Assembly: GCA_036971615.1 (NCBI GenBank)
Contig: JAYKKR010000033.1
Location: 124,001-188,000, forward strand
Direction: 5' to 3'
Length of the DNA: 64,000 nucleotides
Source of the DNA: Amyloporia xantha
Lineage: Eukaryota > Basidiomycota > Agaricomycetes > Polyporales > Adustoporiaceae
This document shows, piece after piece, positions 24,401 through 35,520 of this stretch. How positions within the stretch are numbered: the first letter of the stretch is position 1; the number at the start of each line of letters is the position of its first letter. The notes under the pieces were generated by a model that made no database searches, was not told where the DNA came from, and saw nothing but the letters and a program-made list of their open reading frames with translations. A program made the translations under genes and the position numbers.

Positions 24401-27007
24401 TAGAAATGAAGGAGTGAATGAACGACAACCATACCATGAGTATTCTCACTAAAATCTTAGACTACAAGAACGACTCACTGTTTGTCGCAAGTCAGAAAAA
24501 AGCACAGATGGTACTCACTACGTGCAATATCTGATGTCAATGATAGACTTGTCAGCCTACAAGAACGACATGGAGAGACTTACTTTGCTTTGCTGTCGTA
24601 AGACGACAGCCAACATCAGATGTTGGAGATTAGGGCTAGTAATAAAGTGCAGGGTAGAAGCAGCATTAGTTATTCCAGATACAGATAGAAAGAGAAAAAA
24701 AGGATAGACTCACATATACCCAGTGTGCACAATAGTCAACGACCCATATACTCCGTGTACTGATGCCAGCACATCGTCTCACCTGATGCAGAATTACTCA
24801 GCAACAGACAGCAACAGACTAGATATAGACCAGAGACCAGAAGGATAGTAAATAAGTGAACAAAAACAGACAGAAGTGGTAGAGGAGCATGGAAGAAGAC
24901 GACACAGAGTGGTAGTGGAGGAAGATGAGAGAGAAACGACCATGAGTGCCTAATTTGGGTGTCAGTTTGTCGCGTCAAACTGACACCTGTTTTGGGAACC
25001 CTGGATTAGGGTCAGCAGGGACTTAGACGCATTTGCACTTCTCCTCAGTCATTCCTCCTTCCTGTTCTATGTCTGTATCTGTTCTCTCTACTTGCTTGTA
25101 TCTACCACACTGTGACTAGGGACTGTAGCTCACTATCTATAGCTTCTGGGAATCTCTATCCACTGGAACTTGAGTGACCACAGACAGTTGTGGCACTGTC
25201 TCTGCTCTGCATTTTCTGGGGATTTCTGTGAGTATTCTTTCTCTATTCCTTATTCCCTAGCCTTGGGGAATAGTACCAGGACTGTTTAAGCATGCTGGGT
25301 AGGGTTTGGATGGGGGTTTGGAGGTTTTGGAGGGTTGGGGAAGGAATGGGCGCTTTTTCGAGGTTTTGATCGGATGATAACTGGGGATCCAAGGTGAGTT
25401 ATCCTTTCGCTTTTATACCATTCGATTCGCATCGTCTAGGCGGTTCGGTAGAGCCCTTGCCCATCCAAATCCGTCCACCCCTTCCTTTTCTATTGCTGTT
25501 TTTCATCAAAAACATCGTCATGTCCATATCTCAGGAAACTGTGGACGGTTTCCTTTGATTCCTGGATAGAATGAAAGCCCTAATCATAGGCTTTCCGAAG
25601 ATATATACATTTAGGGGTCTGCACATAGCGGTTCCCATTCTGTGGCCGTATGTTGAATGGCCTCCTCCTCATTCTCCCATTCTTCATGTGCATCTTCTCT
25701 ATCTATCCCTGTACTCATTCCTCACACTATTCAGGTATATAACACTTCCTTATTCCCCTATTTATTCAGCTGGAGCCTCTTTTCATGGTTAGAGACAGAA
25801 TTTCCAATACTGTGAGTCGTCTTCTCCTGTTTGACCTCAGACCTTTGATCTTTGATCTCAGGCTTTTGACTGTCCACTGTTAGTGGAAGAAAGAGTTGCT
25901 GGATGTATGGTATAGCTATGAAGGGAGGAGGGAAGAATTGAAGTGCAGCAGTACAGAGGTCTGTACGCATATCATGCTCCTGCTACCACTCTCTGTTTAT
26001 CTGATGAAAGTGCGCTCCTTTCTTTATCTATCTCATGCTTCTTTCCCTTCCCACTAGATTCTTGTAGTTCACAAGCTCTCTGTACCTTTTTGTATGAATG
26101 TACGCCTCTCATATTCAATCGAGTAGTAATAGAATCCATTCACATATGATACATTCAATGATAATATGTTGTATTTTTGGAAATATATCAGAGTGATCCA
26201 AAGAAACACAAGCTAGCCTGAGATGCTCTGAGAATTCTGAAGAATCTCAGAGCGACACAAGACAACTTGAGATGCTCTGAGATAACCTGAGATAATCTGA
26301 GAAACCTCAACTATCTCAGAGTACCTGAGGTTACCCCAGAGAAAAAGTGTTTTTCCTGATGGACGATGTCATCTTCATCCTCCCTCGACGCCGTCGTCTC
26401 TTTGGAAGGACGCCGAGACATGGCGCCCGCATCGTCGCGCTTCCCCTGCTTTGCCACCTTTCCCTTGCTCCCCTCCGCCTGTCGATCCTCCCGCTTCCCC
26501 AACGCCACATCACTCGAACGCTTCCGCAAACCTGTGCTCCAAGTGTTAGCAATGACGTGGCGCTAGAACGCCATCCACTTGCCTTTCCACCATTGATTTT
26601 CCCCCAGGTTCTCGACGAGGAAATCGCCTCGCCACACGTACTTGGAGAGCCGGTGCGTCTCGATGAGCGGATTGTCGGGCTTGATGGCGGCGATATTGGT
26701 AATGACATTGGTTGCGGTTGCGAGGGAGAACTGCGCCATCGCGCTCACTCAGGAGCGGAGGCACTCGCAGTCCATTGCGCGAGCTGAGCGCCTTCAGCGG
26801 CACAAACACGTCGTTCTGAAAAAGCATCAGCGCGTCCATGGGATGTGCATGTCAAATGAAACACATGGCGTTCACTTACCACCTCTTTCCACAGCGCTGA
26901 TTCAAACTCTTGATAGCGGGGATCTCCTCGGGCGGCGCGACCTTCAACGCCTCTTCAATGCGTGCGGTGGTGAGCAGGATGGAGGGTTGGATGGACGCGA
27001 CAGACAT
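21454..27007 (-). pseudogene. KDZ cargo gene with Zn2Cys6-like cluster and coiled coil, split by element F
   Basis: On the minus strand, N-terminal exons start near ATG 27007 and include NDVFVPLKALSSRNGLRVPP and ENLGENQWWKGKW. They lead to a charged exon ending EDEDDIV at element F, and reading resumes beyond F with PDVIVPGNAPKSRK. A Ala/Lys/Pro-rich linker precedes a six-cysteine cluster with spacing CX2CX6CX8CX2CX6C (CGTCIQFDARC, CTTCQNRKKRC), which resembles fungal Zn(II)2Cys6 DNA-binding domains. An acidic run of Glu/Asp follows, then an intron (GTAAGT...GCCAG) and a long coiled coil (RIEDLEKTVLILQNKLVAI). At least two frame changes are present. A nucleic-acid-binding accessory role is inferred. 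It diverges from the Pro-rich cargo gene at 27.3 kb. Confidence 0.6.
23649..26361. mobile_element. AT-rich non-autonomous element F (2.7 kb) with CATCAGGAAAAA termini
   Basis: Terminal inverted repeats CATCAGGAAAAAC at the left and GTTTTTCCTGATG at the right enclose sequence that is AT-rich and non-coding, unlike its GC-rich neighbours. Both ends carry many copies of CTCAGAG/CTCTGAG (about 23690-23830 and 26190-26335), probably subterminal protein-binding repeats. It interrupts the minus-strand Zn2Cys6 gene between DDIV and DVIV. The target duplication is unclear: GACATCGTCC and GTCATTGTTCC are similar but not identical. The superfamily is not assigned. Confidence 0.65.
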
Positions 27008-27299
27008 GACAGCAGAGGAATGGGGGTAGCAGAGTGGACAGTGGTGGCGGTAAGAGTCGTGGAGATGAAGTCAGAAGCACACGGCACAGCGCGGAAGTCG
27101 AAGATGGGCGCCACCGGAAAGATCCGCGGCCAACCGATCGGAACTACACGTGTCGCCCTCAAGCCTTTATTACATGCCTCTCGCAAAACTTGGGCGATTG
27201 CGCTTTTCTCCACTTCCCTGACATTGCCCCTCCACATGCATCAACCAGGTGCGCATGCAATATTCCTTAGCCTGACGCCGCCAATGTACTGACTCATTC

Positions 27300-28397
27300 C
27301 AGCCCAGCCCCTTTTGACTTCGACGCTACACAGGAGGAGTCCGATCCCCAGTCCCGTCCCATTTTGGACTTGTCGCCTTCGCCCACAGCCACGCCTGCGC
27401 CATCCCGAGCGCCATTCGACTTGCCATCCTCGCCATCCAAGCCTCCGCCCCCAAAACGTTTCCGCTTCGCCCAGTCCCCCACGCCGGTATCTCCTGACAA
27501 TCGCAATGCAACGTTCAATTTATCACCCCAGGAACGCCCACCATCCCCTGCGCCATCGCGGCCCTCCGCACACAGAGCTGTCGACTTCGCGATTTCCCCA
27601 CCCCCATCTCTCCTGAGCCTCAGCGGCCCTTCCCTCAATGGTTGAGGGCTGATTTTGACTTATCACGGTCGCCCTCGCCCTCGCCCTCTGCGCCATCACG
27701 AGACCTGTTCAATATTCCAACATCACCTATCTTGGATTCCTTCGCTGACCCCTATTTCGACTTGGCGCCATCGCCACAGCACACTCCAAGACCTGGAGGA
27801 AACTTCAACATCCCCTTGTCCACTGGCCCTCGTTTGCCATCCACCCACAACCGTGCTGTGTCTAGATCTCCCCCTGACATTGTGCGTCGGGATTTGCTCG
27901 ACCTGCCGCCCACTCCTTCACCGGGTATGGTCTCATTCACTCCATTAGTCTGATGTACTCATTCATTCTATCATTTCAATACAGGACCCGTTGCTCTACC
28001 GGATGGCGGTGTAGATGGCAGCATGAGTGGCGCCGGGGATGGCGCCGGGGATGGTGTTGGGGATGGCGCCAGGGATGGCGCCGAGTATGGCGTCGGGGAT
28101 GGCGCCGAGTATGGCGCCGAGTATGGCGTCGGGGATGGCGCCAGGGATGTCTCTCGCCTGATGTCTTCGCCATTCGCTAACAGCAGAGAAGAGGGCTTCC
28201 CTAGCACAAGGGATACCCAAATCATGCATTTGCAAGGGGCAGCTTTGCAAGAAAAGCTGAAGCGCATTGAAGAAGACATCAATGTCGCCAACACCATCCT
28301 CAGGCTCAACCAGCCTATCAAAACTCTGCTCACTGCTCGGCCCCCTCGCGATGCTGTCAGCCAGGTGGAATCGATGATGTGGGATGGCTGTATTTGA
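27300..28397 (+). pseudogene. KDZ cargo gene: Pro/Ser-rich protein with FDL/FNI repeats and GDGA tandem
   Basis: A + strand series of exons encodes recurrent short motifs (PFDLPSSP, TFNLSP, VDFAISPPP, FDLSRSPSPSP, LFNIPTSP, YFDLAPSP, NFNIPLS) spaced by Pro/Ser linkers. The frame changes once near 27645, at a TGA that may be a frameshift. An intron at about 27925-27984 (GTATGG...ACAG) joins a tail with a GDGA/EYG tandem, encoded by repeated GGGGATGGCGCC. The tail ends in a short coiled coil (EKLKRIEEDINVANTI). A stop follows at 28397. The low-complexity motif series resembles linear interaction motifs more than an enzyme. The start codon is unresolved. Confidence 0.5.
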
Positions 28398-28629
28398 GTA
28401 CCATACAATGTAGACAGTAAATATTGGTTATCACACTGTCAATGTATCCCATTACTGTCTGTGCTTGAGTAGTCTAATTGGTGATACAAATGAAACATCA
28501 TGTGAAACTCAACAACAGGCAGTGTTCAAGCATATTTGTCATTGCAATGCATACAGTACACACTATGTGTATAGAAATGTCGTAGAAGACATCAGCCGAC
28601 AGTAGAGTTCAGGGAGAATTATAGCGTTG
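28398..28629. other. Non-coding spacer between last cargo gene and KDZ right repeats
   Basis: AT-rich, no gene supported; it leads directly into the inverted 86-bp repeats. Confidence 0.5.
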
Positions 28630-29042
28630 ATGTATGGCGCAATGGCCAACCCATCCGCCCAGGGGTAAAATATAGCCGAACAGAGCAGGCAATAATATAG
28701 CGGTAGAATATGGCGCAGTGGGCCGACACATCGCCCCAGAGTATATTATAGCATTGGCCGAAGCTATAGCGCAGGCAAAAATATAGCGGTAGAATATGGC
28801 GCAGTGGGCCGACACATCGCCCCAGAGTATATTATAGCATTGGCCGAAGCTACAGAGCAGGCAAAAATATAGCGGTAGAATATGGCGCAGTGGGCCAACA
28901 CATCTCCACAGGGTACATTATAGCGTTGGCAGAAGCTACAGCGCAGGCAAAAATATAGCGGTAAAATAGGGCGCGGTGGGCCGACACATCGCACCAGAGT
29001 ATATTATACCATTGGCCGAGGCTACAGCGCAGGCAATATTAT
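28630..29042 (-). repeat. Right subterminal 86-bp tandem repeats of the KDZ element
   Basis: Five copies of the same unit on the opposite strand, with the GCAGGC landmark at about 28685, 28771, 28857, 28943 and 29029, a constant 86-bp spacing. Together with the left block they form an inverted pair that frames the whole transposon. Confidence 0.88.
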
Positions 29043-29639
29043 GGCGTCGGCCGACGTCCGCTCTCCTTACACTGTAGGGAAAATATCACCCATATCTCTC
29101 CCTATAGTGTAGGCTATAGTGACTGTATGGTGTGGGGTATCTCCGGACCCTCCGGGGCCCCCTAGTGTTCGCCGTAGGCACTCCGTGCATAGCAAACAAT
29201 TTCCACTGGAAAAATGGTGGAAAAAGCCATGGAAAAAGATAACGGATATCCAAGGGAAAAGTGGTGGAAAATTTAGTGGAAAAATGGAACATATTTCCAG
29301 TGCATTTCCAAAGGAAAAATGAATTCTATTTCCAAGCCTTTTTCTCATGGAAATTTGATACATATTTCCAGAAGATTTCCCAAGGAAATCTGGGTGGAAA
29401 TTGATAGGGTATTTCCATAGAGAATATTCATGGGAAATAGGTAATTTATTTCCATGGCAGAATGATAGCCTTTTTCCAGCAGAAAAAAAAAGATATTTCC
29501 AGAGAACTTGCAGTGGAAATCGACTGTGACAGTGTGACAGTGTCAGTACAGACTTTGGTCAAATTCAGCATGTCACAGTGATTTCCACTATTAAGTTCTG
29601 TCTGGTTGTGTTGTGCCATGTTGTGCCATGTTGAGTCCT

Positions 29640-30215
29640 GTCCAGTCATGTTATGTCCAGTCATGTTCAGTCCAGTCCAGTCAAGTCAAGTCGAGTCAAG
29701 TCGAGTCATGTCGTGTCCAGTCATGTCGTGTCCAGTCATGTCATGTCCAGTCATGTCATGTCCAGTCCAGTCATGTCGAGTCAAGTCAAGTCCAGTCCAG
29801 TCAAGTCAGGTCGAGTCATGTCCAGTCAAGTCCAGTCATGTCATGTCAAGTCCAGTCAAGTCAGGTCGAGTCATGTCATGTCAAGTCGAGTCGTGTCCAG
29901 TCCAGTCATGCCGTGTCAGGTCAAGTCCAGTCATGTCATGCTGTGTCCAGTCCAGTCATGTTGTGTCGTGTCCAGTCAAGTGAAGTCATGTTGAGTCATG
30001 TTGAGTCAAGTCGAGTTGTGTCGAGTCAAGTCCAGTATGGCATGTTGTGTTGTGTTGTGTTGAGTCAAGTCAGGTCGTCCAGTCCAGTCCCGTCCAGTCA
30101 AGTCGAGTCGAGTCAGGTCAAGTCATGTCAAGTCCAGTCGTGTCCCTGAGTCCAGTCAAGTCATGTCATGTTGTGCTGTGTTGTGTTGTGTTGTGTTGTG
30201 TCCAGTGTTAGAGTA
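29640..30215 (+). repeat. 5-bp-based minisatellite, left arm of the CACTA-like element
   Basis: Degenerate tandem of 5-mers of the type TCAAG, TCATG, TCCAG, TCGAG. Because 5 is not a multiple of 3 it stays open in several frames and would encode only Ser/Val/Gln/Met/Lys repeats; no protein is claimed. Confidence 0.85.
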
Positions 30216-30479
30216 GACACTCGCGCACTAAGCACCATAGTACAAATACATACGTACATGGCCAGCACAATCCGCAATGGCCTCCTTCAAATACGATAAA
30301 CAGGACGATAAGAACAACTGAGTATGAACCATAAATCTGATATTTCCCTGACTTAGACTAAACATTTGATAGCCTGAGAGCAATTTTCACGCCAAGATTC
30401 AAACTGAATATGTTACTAAAGGTCAAACATTGTAACTGTCCTTGATTGGACACAACATAATATGATATAGCGTTGACTG

Positions 30480-31085
30480 GACACAACAAGACTTGACATA
30501 ACTTGACCCAATACCACTTGACTTGACTCGACTTGACTGGACATGACACAACTTGACCTGACTGGACTGGACACGACTGGACTTGACATGACTTGACCTG
30601 ACTCGACTCGACTTGACTGGACGACCTGACTTGAATCAACACAACACAACACAGCACAACACAACACAACATGCCATACTGGACTTGACTCGACACAACT
30701 CGACTTGACTCAACATGACTCAACATGACTTCACTTGACTGGACACGACACAACATGACTGGACTGGACACAGCATGACATGACTGGACTTGACCTGACA
30801 CGGCATGACTGGACTGGACACGACTCGACTTGACATGACATGACTCGACCTGACTTGACTGGACTTGACATGACATGACTGGACTTGACTGGACATGACT
30901 CGACCTGACTTGACTGGACTGGACTTGACTTGACTCGACATGACTGGACTGGACATGACATGACTGGACATGACATGACTGGACACGACATGACTGGACA
31001 CGACATGACTCGACTTGACTCGACTTGACTTGACTGGACTGGACTGAACATGACTGGACATAACATGACTGGACAGGACTCAACA
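30480..31085 (-). repeat. 5-bp-based minisatellite, right arm (inverted copy)
   Basis: The near-exact reverse complement of the left-arm minisatellite (CTTGA, CATGA, CTGGA, CTCGA units). The pair would form a very long hairpin in single-stranded DNA or RNA. Confidence 0.85.
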
Positions 31086-31739
31086 TGGCACAACATGGCA
31101 CAACACAACCAGACAGAACTTGATAGTGGAAATCACTGTGACATGCTGAATTTGACCAAAGTCTGTACTGACACTGTCACACTGTCACAGTCGATTTCCA
31201 CTGCAAGTTCTCTGGAAATATCTTTTTTTTTCTGCTGGAAAAAGGCTATCATTCTGCCATGGAAATAAATTACCTATTTCCCATGAATATTCTCTATGGA
31301 AATACCCTATCAATTTCCACCCAGATTTCCTTGGGAAATCTTCTGGAAATATGTATCAAATTTCCATGAGAAAAAGGCTTGGAAATAGAATTCATTTTTC
31401 CTTTGGAAATGCACTGGAAATATGTTCCATTTTTCCACTAAATTTTCCACCACTTTTCCCTTGGATATCCGTTATCTTTTTCCACGGCTTTTTCCACCAT
31501 TTTTCCAGTGGAAATTGTTTGCTATGCACGGAGTGAGGGTCCCTTCGGCATCACGGCTTATTACCATATGTAGTAAGTATCTATTAGAAAGGCCTTAGGC
31601 CATTTAATTTACAGCGAAATTTCTATTTCGGTGCCACAGACTCATTTGGGCACTGAAAACTGTATTAAAATAGCAAAAAAATCATATTTTCATTTTCAAT
31701 TCAGTAGGTACAATGGTATGAGAATCTATATACTGTAGG

Positions 31740-33480
31740 TACATCTGGCGAGCATGCACGGGCAAAGGGTACGCGCAGCGTGGATGGGCGGGAGCAGCAT
31801 AGACGGGCGGCACAGCGTGGATGGGCCGGCGCAGCGTGGACGGACGGGCGCAGTGTGCAGGGGCAGGCGCAGCATACGCGGGCGGAGGGAACGTGCCGGG
31901 CGGAGGCACCGTGCACGGGCGGAAGCGTAGACGGGCGTGGCAGCATGTATGGGCGTTGTAAGGAGAGGTATCGGGCTGGGGGGTGAAAGCACGGACAAGC
32001 AAGCATCTCATTCTCTCTCTTCCTCAGGTGTTGTTCCTCCCTCCTCCGTGTCTACCATACAGCTTCGGTGTTTGGTTTGATTCTCATTTATTTTGCGTTT
32101 TTGCTCTAATTGGTGTTGGTGTTTTATCTTATCTTTCCTCCCCTTCCCTCCGCTTTATTCCGATTTTGCGATTCTTCCTTCCGGAACGACACCGCTTCGT
32201 TCTGCTTAGTCAGCGGAGGGTAGACGACGTGGCCGGAAGGTAGCTCGCTCTTCAGTTCCCCCTTGGTACGATACTACGAGGACTCCCCTGTACATCTCAC
32301 TACTGGGCAATAGACACTCTCTTTCTCTTACCGGGCTTAGTGTAGAGCTGCAGCGGCACTCTATATGTCTTTTACTGCGACACTGCGACACTGCGACACT
32401 GCGACACCGGGGCTCTGCAAGCAGCAGGGCAAACTGTGTTCTTTCTATTCTTTCACCAGGTTTAGTGTAGAGTTGCAGCGGCTCTCTATACGACTTTACT
32501 GCAATACTGAGGCTCTCCGCACGCGGCGGAGGGAAGCGATCAAGTGCCAGCGGGCACCTTCTAGGTTTCAGAGACAGAGGCTTCCACCGGGATTCGACAT
32601 AGTACAGCGGCACGACTACTAGGACGAGCACTTTCCGAGCATAGAACCGGGTCTGTCACACCATTCCACCATTTACACACTCACTACCACCAGATCACTT
32701 TTATTCGGAAGCTCGCAGCTCCTCTATAGCCCCTCGGACGAACACATTCGCACACGGGACGGCACACCGTCTCGACTTACAGCGTGGCAGCGTACGCGGG
32801 CGGAGGGAACGGCGCAGCGTACAGGGGCAGGCGCAGCGTGGACAGACGGGCGCAGCGTGCAGGGGCGGCACAGCGAGTGCGGATTGAGCGAGTGCGGACG
32901 GCGCAGCGAGCGCGGATTGAGCGAGTGCGGACGGCGCAGCGAGCGCGGATTGAGCGAGCGCGGACGGCGCAGCGAGCGCGGACGGGGCAGCGAGCGCGGA
33001 TTGAGCGAGCGCGGATTGAGCACGGATTGAGCGAGCGGGCAGCGAGCACGGATCGAGCGAGGGCGCAGGGGCGGGGAAGTGAGCGGGGTGGGGGACCGAG
33101 CAAGCGCGGACGGGGGGAGCGAGCGAGCGCAGACAGGGGATTGAGTGAGCGCGGACGGAGCGAGCGCAGATCGAGCGAGCAAGCGCGGATGGGGGATCGA
33201 GTGCAGATCGAGCGAGTGCGCAGGGGCGGGGAAGCAAGCGGGGATTGGGCGAGTGAGCAGGGAAGCAGGGACAGGCGAGCGAGGACGGCGCGTGTGCAGC
33301 AGGGACGGCGTATGCGCAATAGGGACGGCGAATGTGCAGCGAGGACGGCGCGTGTGCAGCGGGGACGGCTTGCAGCGGGGACGGCGCGCTTGCAGCGGAC
33401 GGCGGATGTGCAACGGGGACGGCGGGAGGGATGGAGATGGCGAGAGGGCGGGGGCAGCGAGAGGGGAGGGTGCTGACGCG
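31740..33480. repeat. GC-rich minisatellites, left arm of element D
   Basis: Two blocks (31740-31985 and 32785-33480) of degenerate GCAGCG/GTGGACGGGCGG and GCGAGCGCGGA units. Between them, 32010-32780 is unique sequence containing a short GCGACACT tandem at about 32384-32406 and a duplicated GTAGAGYTGCAGCGGC segment. Long open frames on both strands across these blocks are repeat translations and are not annotated as genes. Confidence 0.75.
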
Positions 33481-33539
33481 CAGCGCAGCGACATTGACGG
33501 CTGGGGCCACTGACGGCGTTGTCAGAGCTGGAAAACACT

Positions 33540-34440
33540 AGGTTAGTAGTGTCAAAACCTATAGAGACAAAAAGAGAGACTCACCTTTTTTGACGCTGCT
33601 CACAGGCAGCAGCGGGACGACGAGACGACGAGGTCGTGGTCGTGGTCGTCGTCGAGAGGACACCAAGGGTGACGCGTCACCATTGGCCAGTCCGGGAAGT
33701 GCCGGCCTGCTCGTTATGGAAGGCGTCTGATTCGTCTTACATTCGTCTTACATCCGTCTTAAGGCGACTGAGGCACTATTGAGTGCCTCAATCTCCTCAA
33801 GAATTTGGATTAGAACAGTAAATTAGTATTAGAATAGACTTACCAAATCTGAAGGATGCACGATGAAGAGTGCGTGTACGGGAAGAGTCCCGAGTCGGCC
33901 GAGGCCTGGCGCAGCCAATCAGGTGGCACGCTCAACCAGGCGCGACTCGAGGCTCGAAATGTTCGCCAGCCTACTATACGGCTGTTTCGAACATTACGGC
34001 TGCAGCTGCTTCCCTCTTCCCACCAAACTCGAATACAGTCTACATTTATATACTATCTATTATAGGGTACTTAATATTCACTGCTGGCTGGGCTAGTGCT
34101 CATGCCATTCACAAAAATAGCCCAATCTTCGGTCATTCTGGGCCCAAATCAGGTATATTTGATTTATATCTCTCTGAGAAAGCAGAGGAATTTTTCCAAA
34201 AAAATGTGTATAGACTATAATATACATTTCTAGTACTATGTATGCTTCAGGTACGAAATACATCTGCTCAAAATGGTTGTACTCACTGTTTAACATGAGT
34301 AGGACTTCAGCCACATACCCAAATCGGGTAGTCCGGCTGTTCCCGTAGTGCGCGCCAACAGCGACGCGTCACCGTTGGTCGTCTCCTCGTCGTCGACGAC
34401 GTCCCGCTGCTGCCCGCGAGCAGCGCAATATAGTAAGTTC
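33540..34440. other. Central region of element D, shared with element C
   Basis: Shares CGCTGCTCAC...GCAGCAGCGGG, GTGACGCGTCACC, GTCTTACATTCGTCTTAC and GAGTCGGCCGAGGCCTGGCG with 52390-53270 of element C, showing that C and D are one subfamily. No gene is supported. Confidence 0.7.
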
Positions 34441-34539
34441 TCAAAGATTCTTTCATATCTTTCAGTTACTGACCAGCTGTTTGCAGCCCCAGCCAGACAG
34501 CATTCATATCTGCAAGCTCACTCCCCTGCCCATTCCCCT

Positions 34540-35520
34540 CCTCCCCGACGTCTGCCCCGTGCTGCGCGCTGCACGTCCGTCCGCTGCCCGTCCGTCTGCT
34601 GCACGCCCGACCGTCTGCTGCCTGTCCGCTCGCTGCCCGACCGCCTGCTGCACGCCCATCACACGCCCGTCCGTCTCACGCCCATCCGTCTGCTACATGC
34701 CCGTCCAACGCCCGTCCATACGCTACACGTCCGCCCGTCTGCATGCTGCCCGCCCGTCTGCTGCCCATCCCGCTGCTCGTGGCTGCACGCCCCGCTGCTC
34801 GTGGCTGCATCCCCGCCGCGCCCGCTGCCTCCGCTGCCTCTGCGTACACGCTTCCCCCGCGTACACGCTTCCCCCGCCGTACACGCTGCCCTCAACCGCC
34901 GTACCCGCTGCCCCCGCCCGTGCACCCACTCGCGCCCGCTGCCCCTGCCCGTGCACCCACTCGCGCCCGCTGCCCCCGCCTGTACACCCACCCGCGCCTG
35001 CGCACACTGCCTCTGCCCCTGCCGGTACGCGTTGACCCCGCCAGTACGCGCCGCCCCTGCCGCGCACGCTGCGCCGGTACGCGCTGCCCCCGCCGTACAT
35101 GCTCGCACCCACCCGTACCCCTCGCACCCACCTTACGCGCTGCCCCCGCCGGTACGTGCTGCCCCTGCCCCTGCCCCTGCCTTACGCGCTGCCCCTGCCC
35201 CTGCCCTTGCCTTACGCGCTGCCCCCGCCGGTACGCGCTGCGCCCCCGAATGCACGCTGCGCCCGCCCATGCACGCAGCCCTCACCGTGCACACTGCCCC
35301 CGCCCGTACTCGCTGCCCGTCCATGCTTCCCTGCTGCCCCTACCGTCCACGCTTCCCCGCTAACCCCGCCCGTCTACGATACACGCTGCCCCGCCCGTCC
35401 CCGCTGTCCCGCCCATGCGCGCTGCGCCGCGCCGGCCCGCACACGCTACCAGTACGCTGTGCCCGCCCGTGCGCGCTACCCCGTTCCCTCCGCCCGCGTG
35501 CGTTCGCTGGACATATTACC
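34540..35520. repeat. GC-rich minisatellite, right arm of element D
   Basis: Degenerate CGCTGCCCCCGCCNGTRC-type tandem, roughly the reverse complement of the left-arm blocks. After it come the AT-rich subterminal part and the end at 35858. Confidence 0.75.

Larger units (their letters stand above)
7124..29133 (+). mobile_element. Giant KDZ (Kyakuja-Dileera-Zisupton) DNA transposon with TET/JBP cargo, 22.0 kb
   Basis: An exact 8-bp duplication GGGGTATC flanks the element (7116-7123 and 29134-29141). The empty site is confirmed by the homologous arm of element D near 35737-35760, which reads CCTGGGGTATCTCCGG without interruption. The imperfect terminal inverted repeats share CAGTCAYTATAGCCTA followed by GGGAGAGATATGGGTGATAT. 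Inside these lie 86-bp tandem repeats in inverted orientation at both ends. The element holds a CxC2-KDZ transposase gene, a TET/JBP gene and at least four cargo genes. An 8-bp duplication fits Zisupton/KDZ elements. Palindrome A (18781-20885) and element F (23649-26361) were inserted later. Confidence 0.92.
29179..31535. mobile_element. CACTA-like foldback element (2357 bp) inserted in element D
   Basis: The ends are CACTCCGTGCATAGCAAAC and its exact reverse complement, with a 3-bp duplication AGG (29176-29178 and 31536-31538). The empty site is matched by the other arm of D near 35710. CACT-starting termini with a 3-bp duplication are the hallmark of the CACTA/EnSpm superfamily. Dense subterminal TTTCCA/TGGAAA motifs on both sides fit the subterminal repeat arrays of that group. 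The arms are nearly perfect inverted copies around a spacer of about 260 bp. No transposase is present. Confidence 0.82.

Noticed and set aside
23649..26361. F as another introner of the A-D type
   Set aside because: Its termini carry no GT/AG pair at fixed positions and the frame relation across it is unclear.
29606..31108. Long Ser/Val/Gln/Met-rich open frames on both strands
   Set aside because: They are translations of a 5-bp satellite in inverted arms; the same peptide appears from both arms and in several frames.
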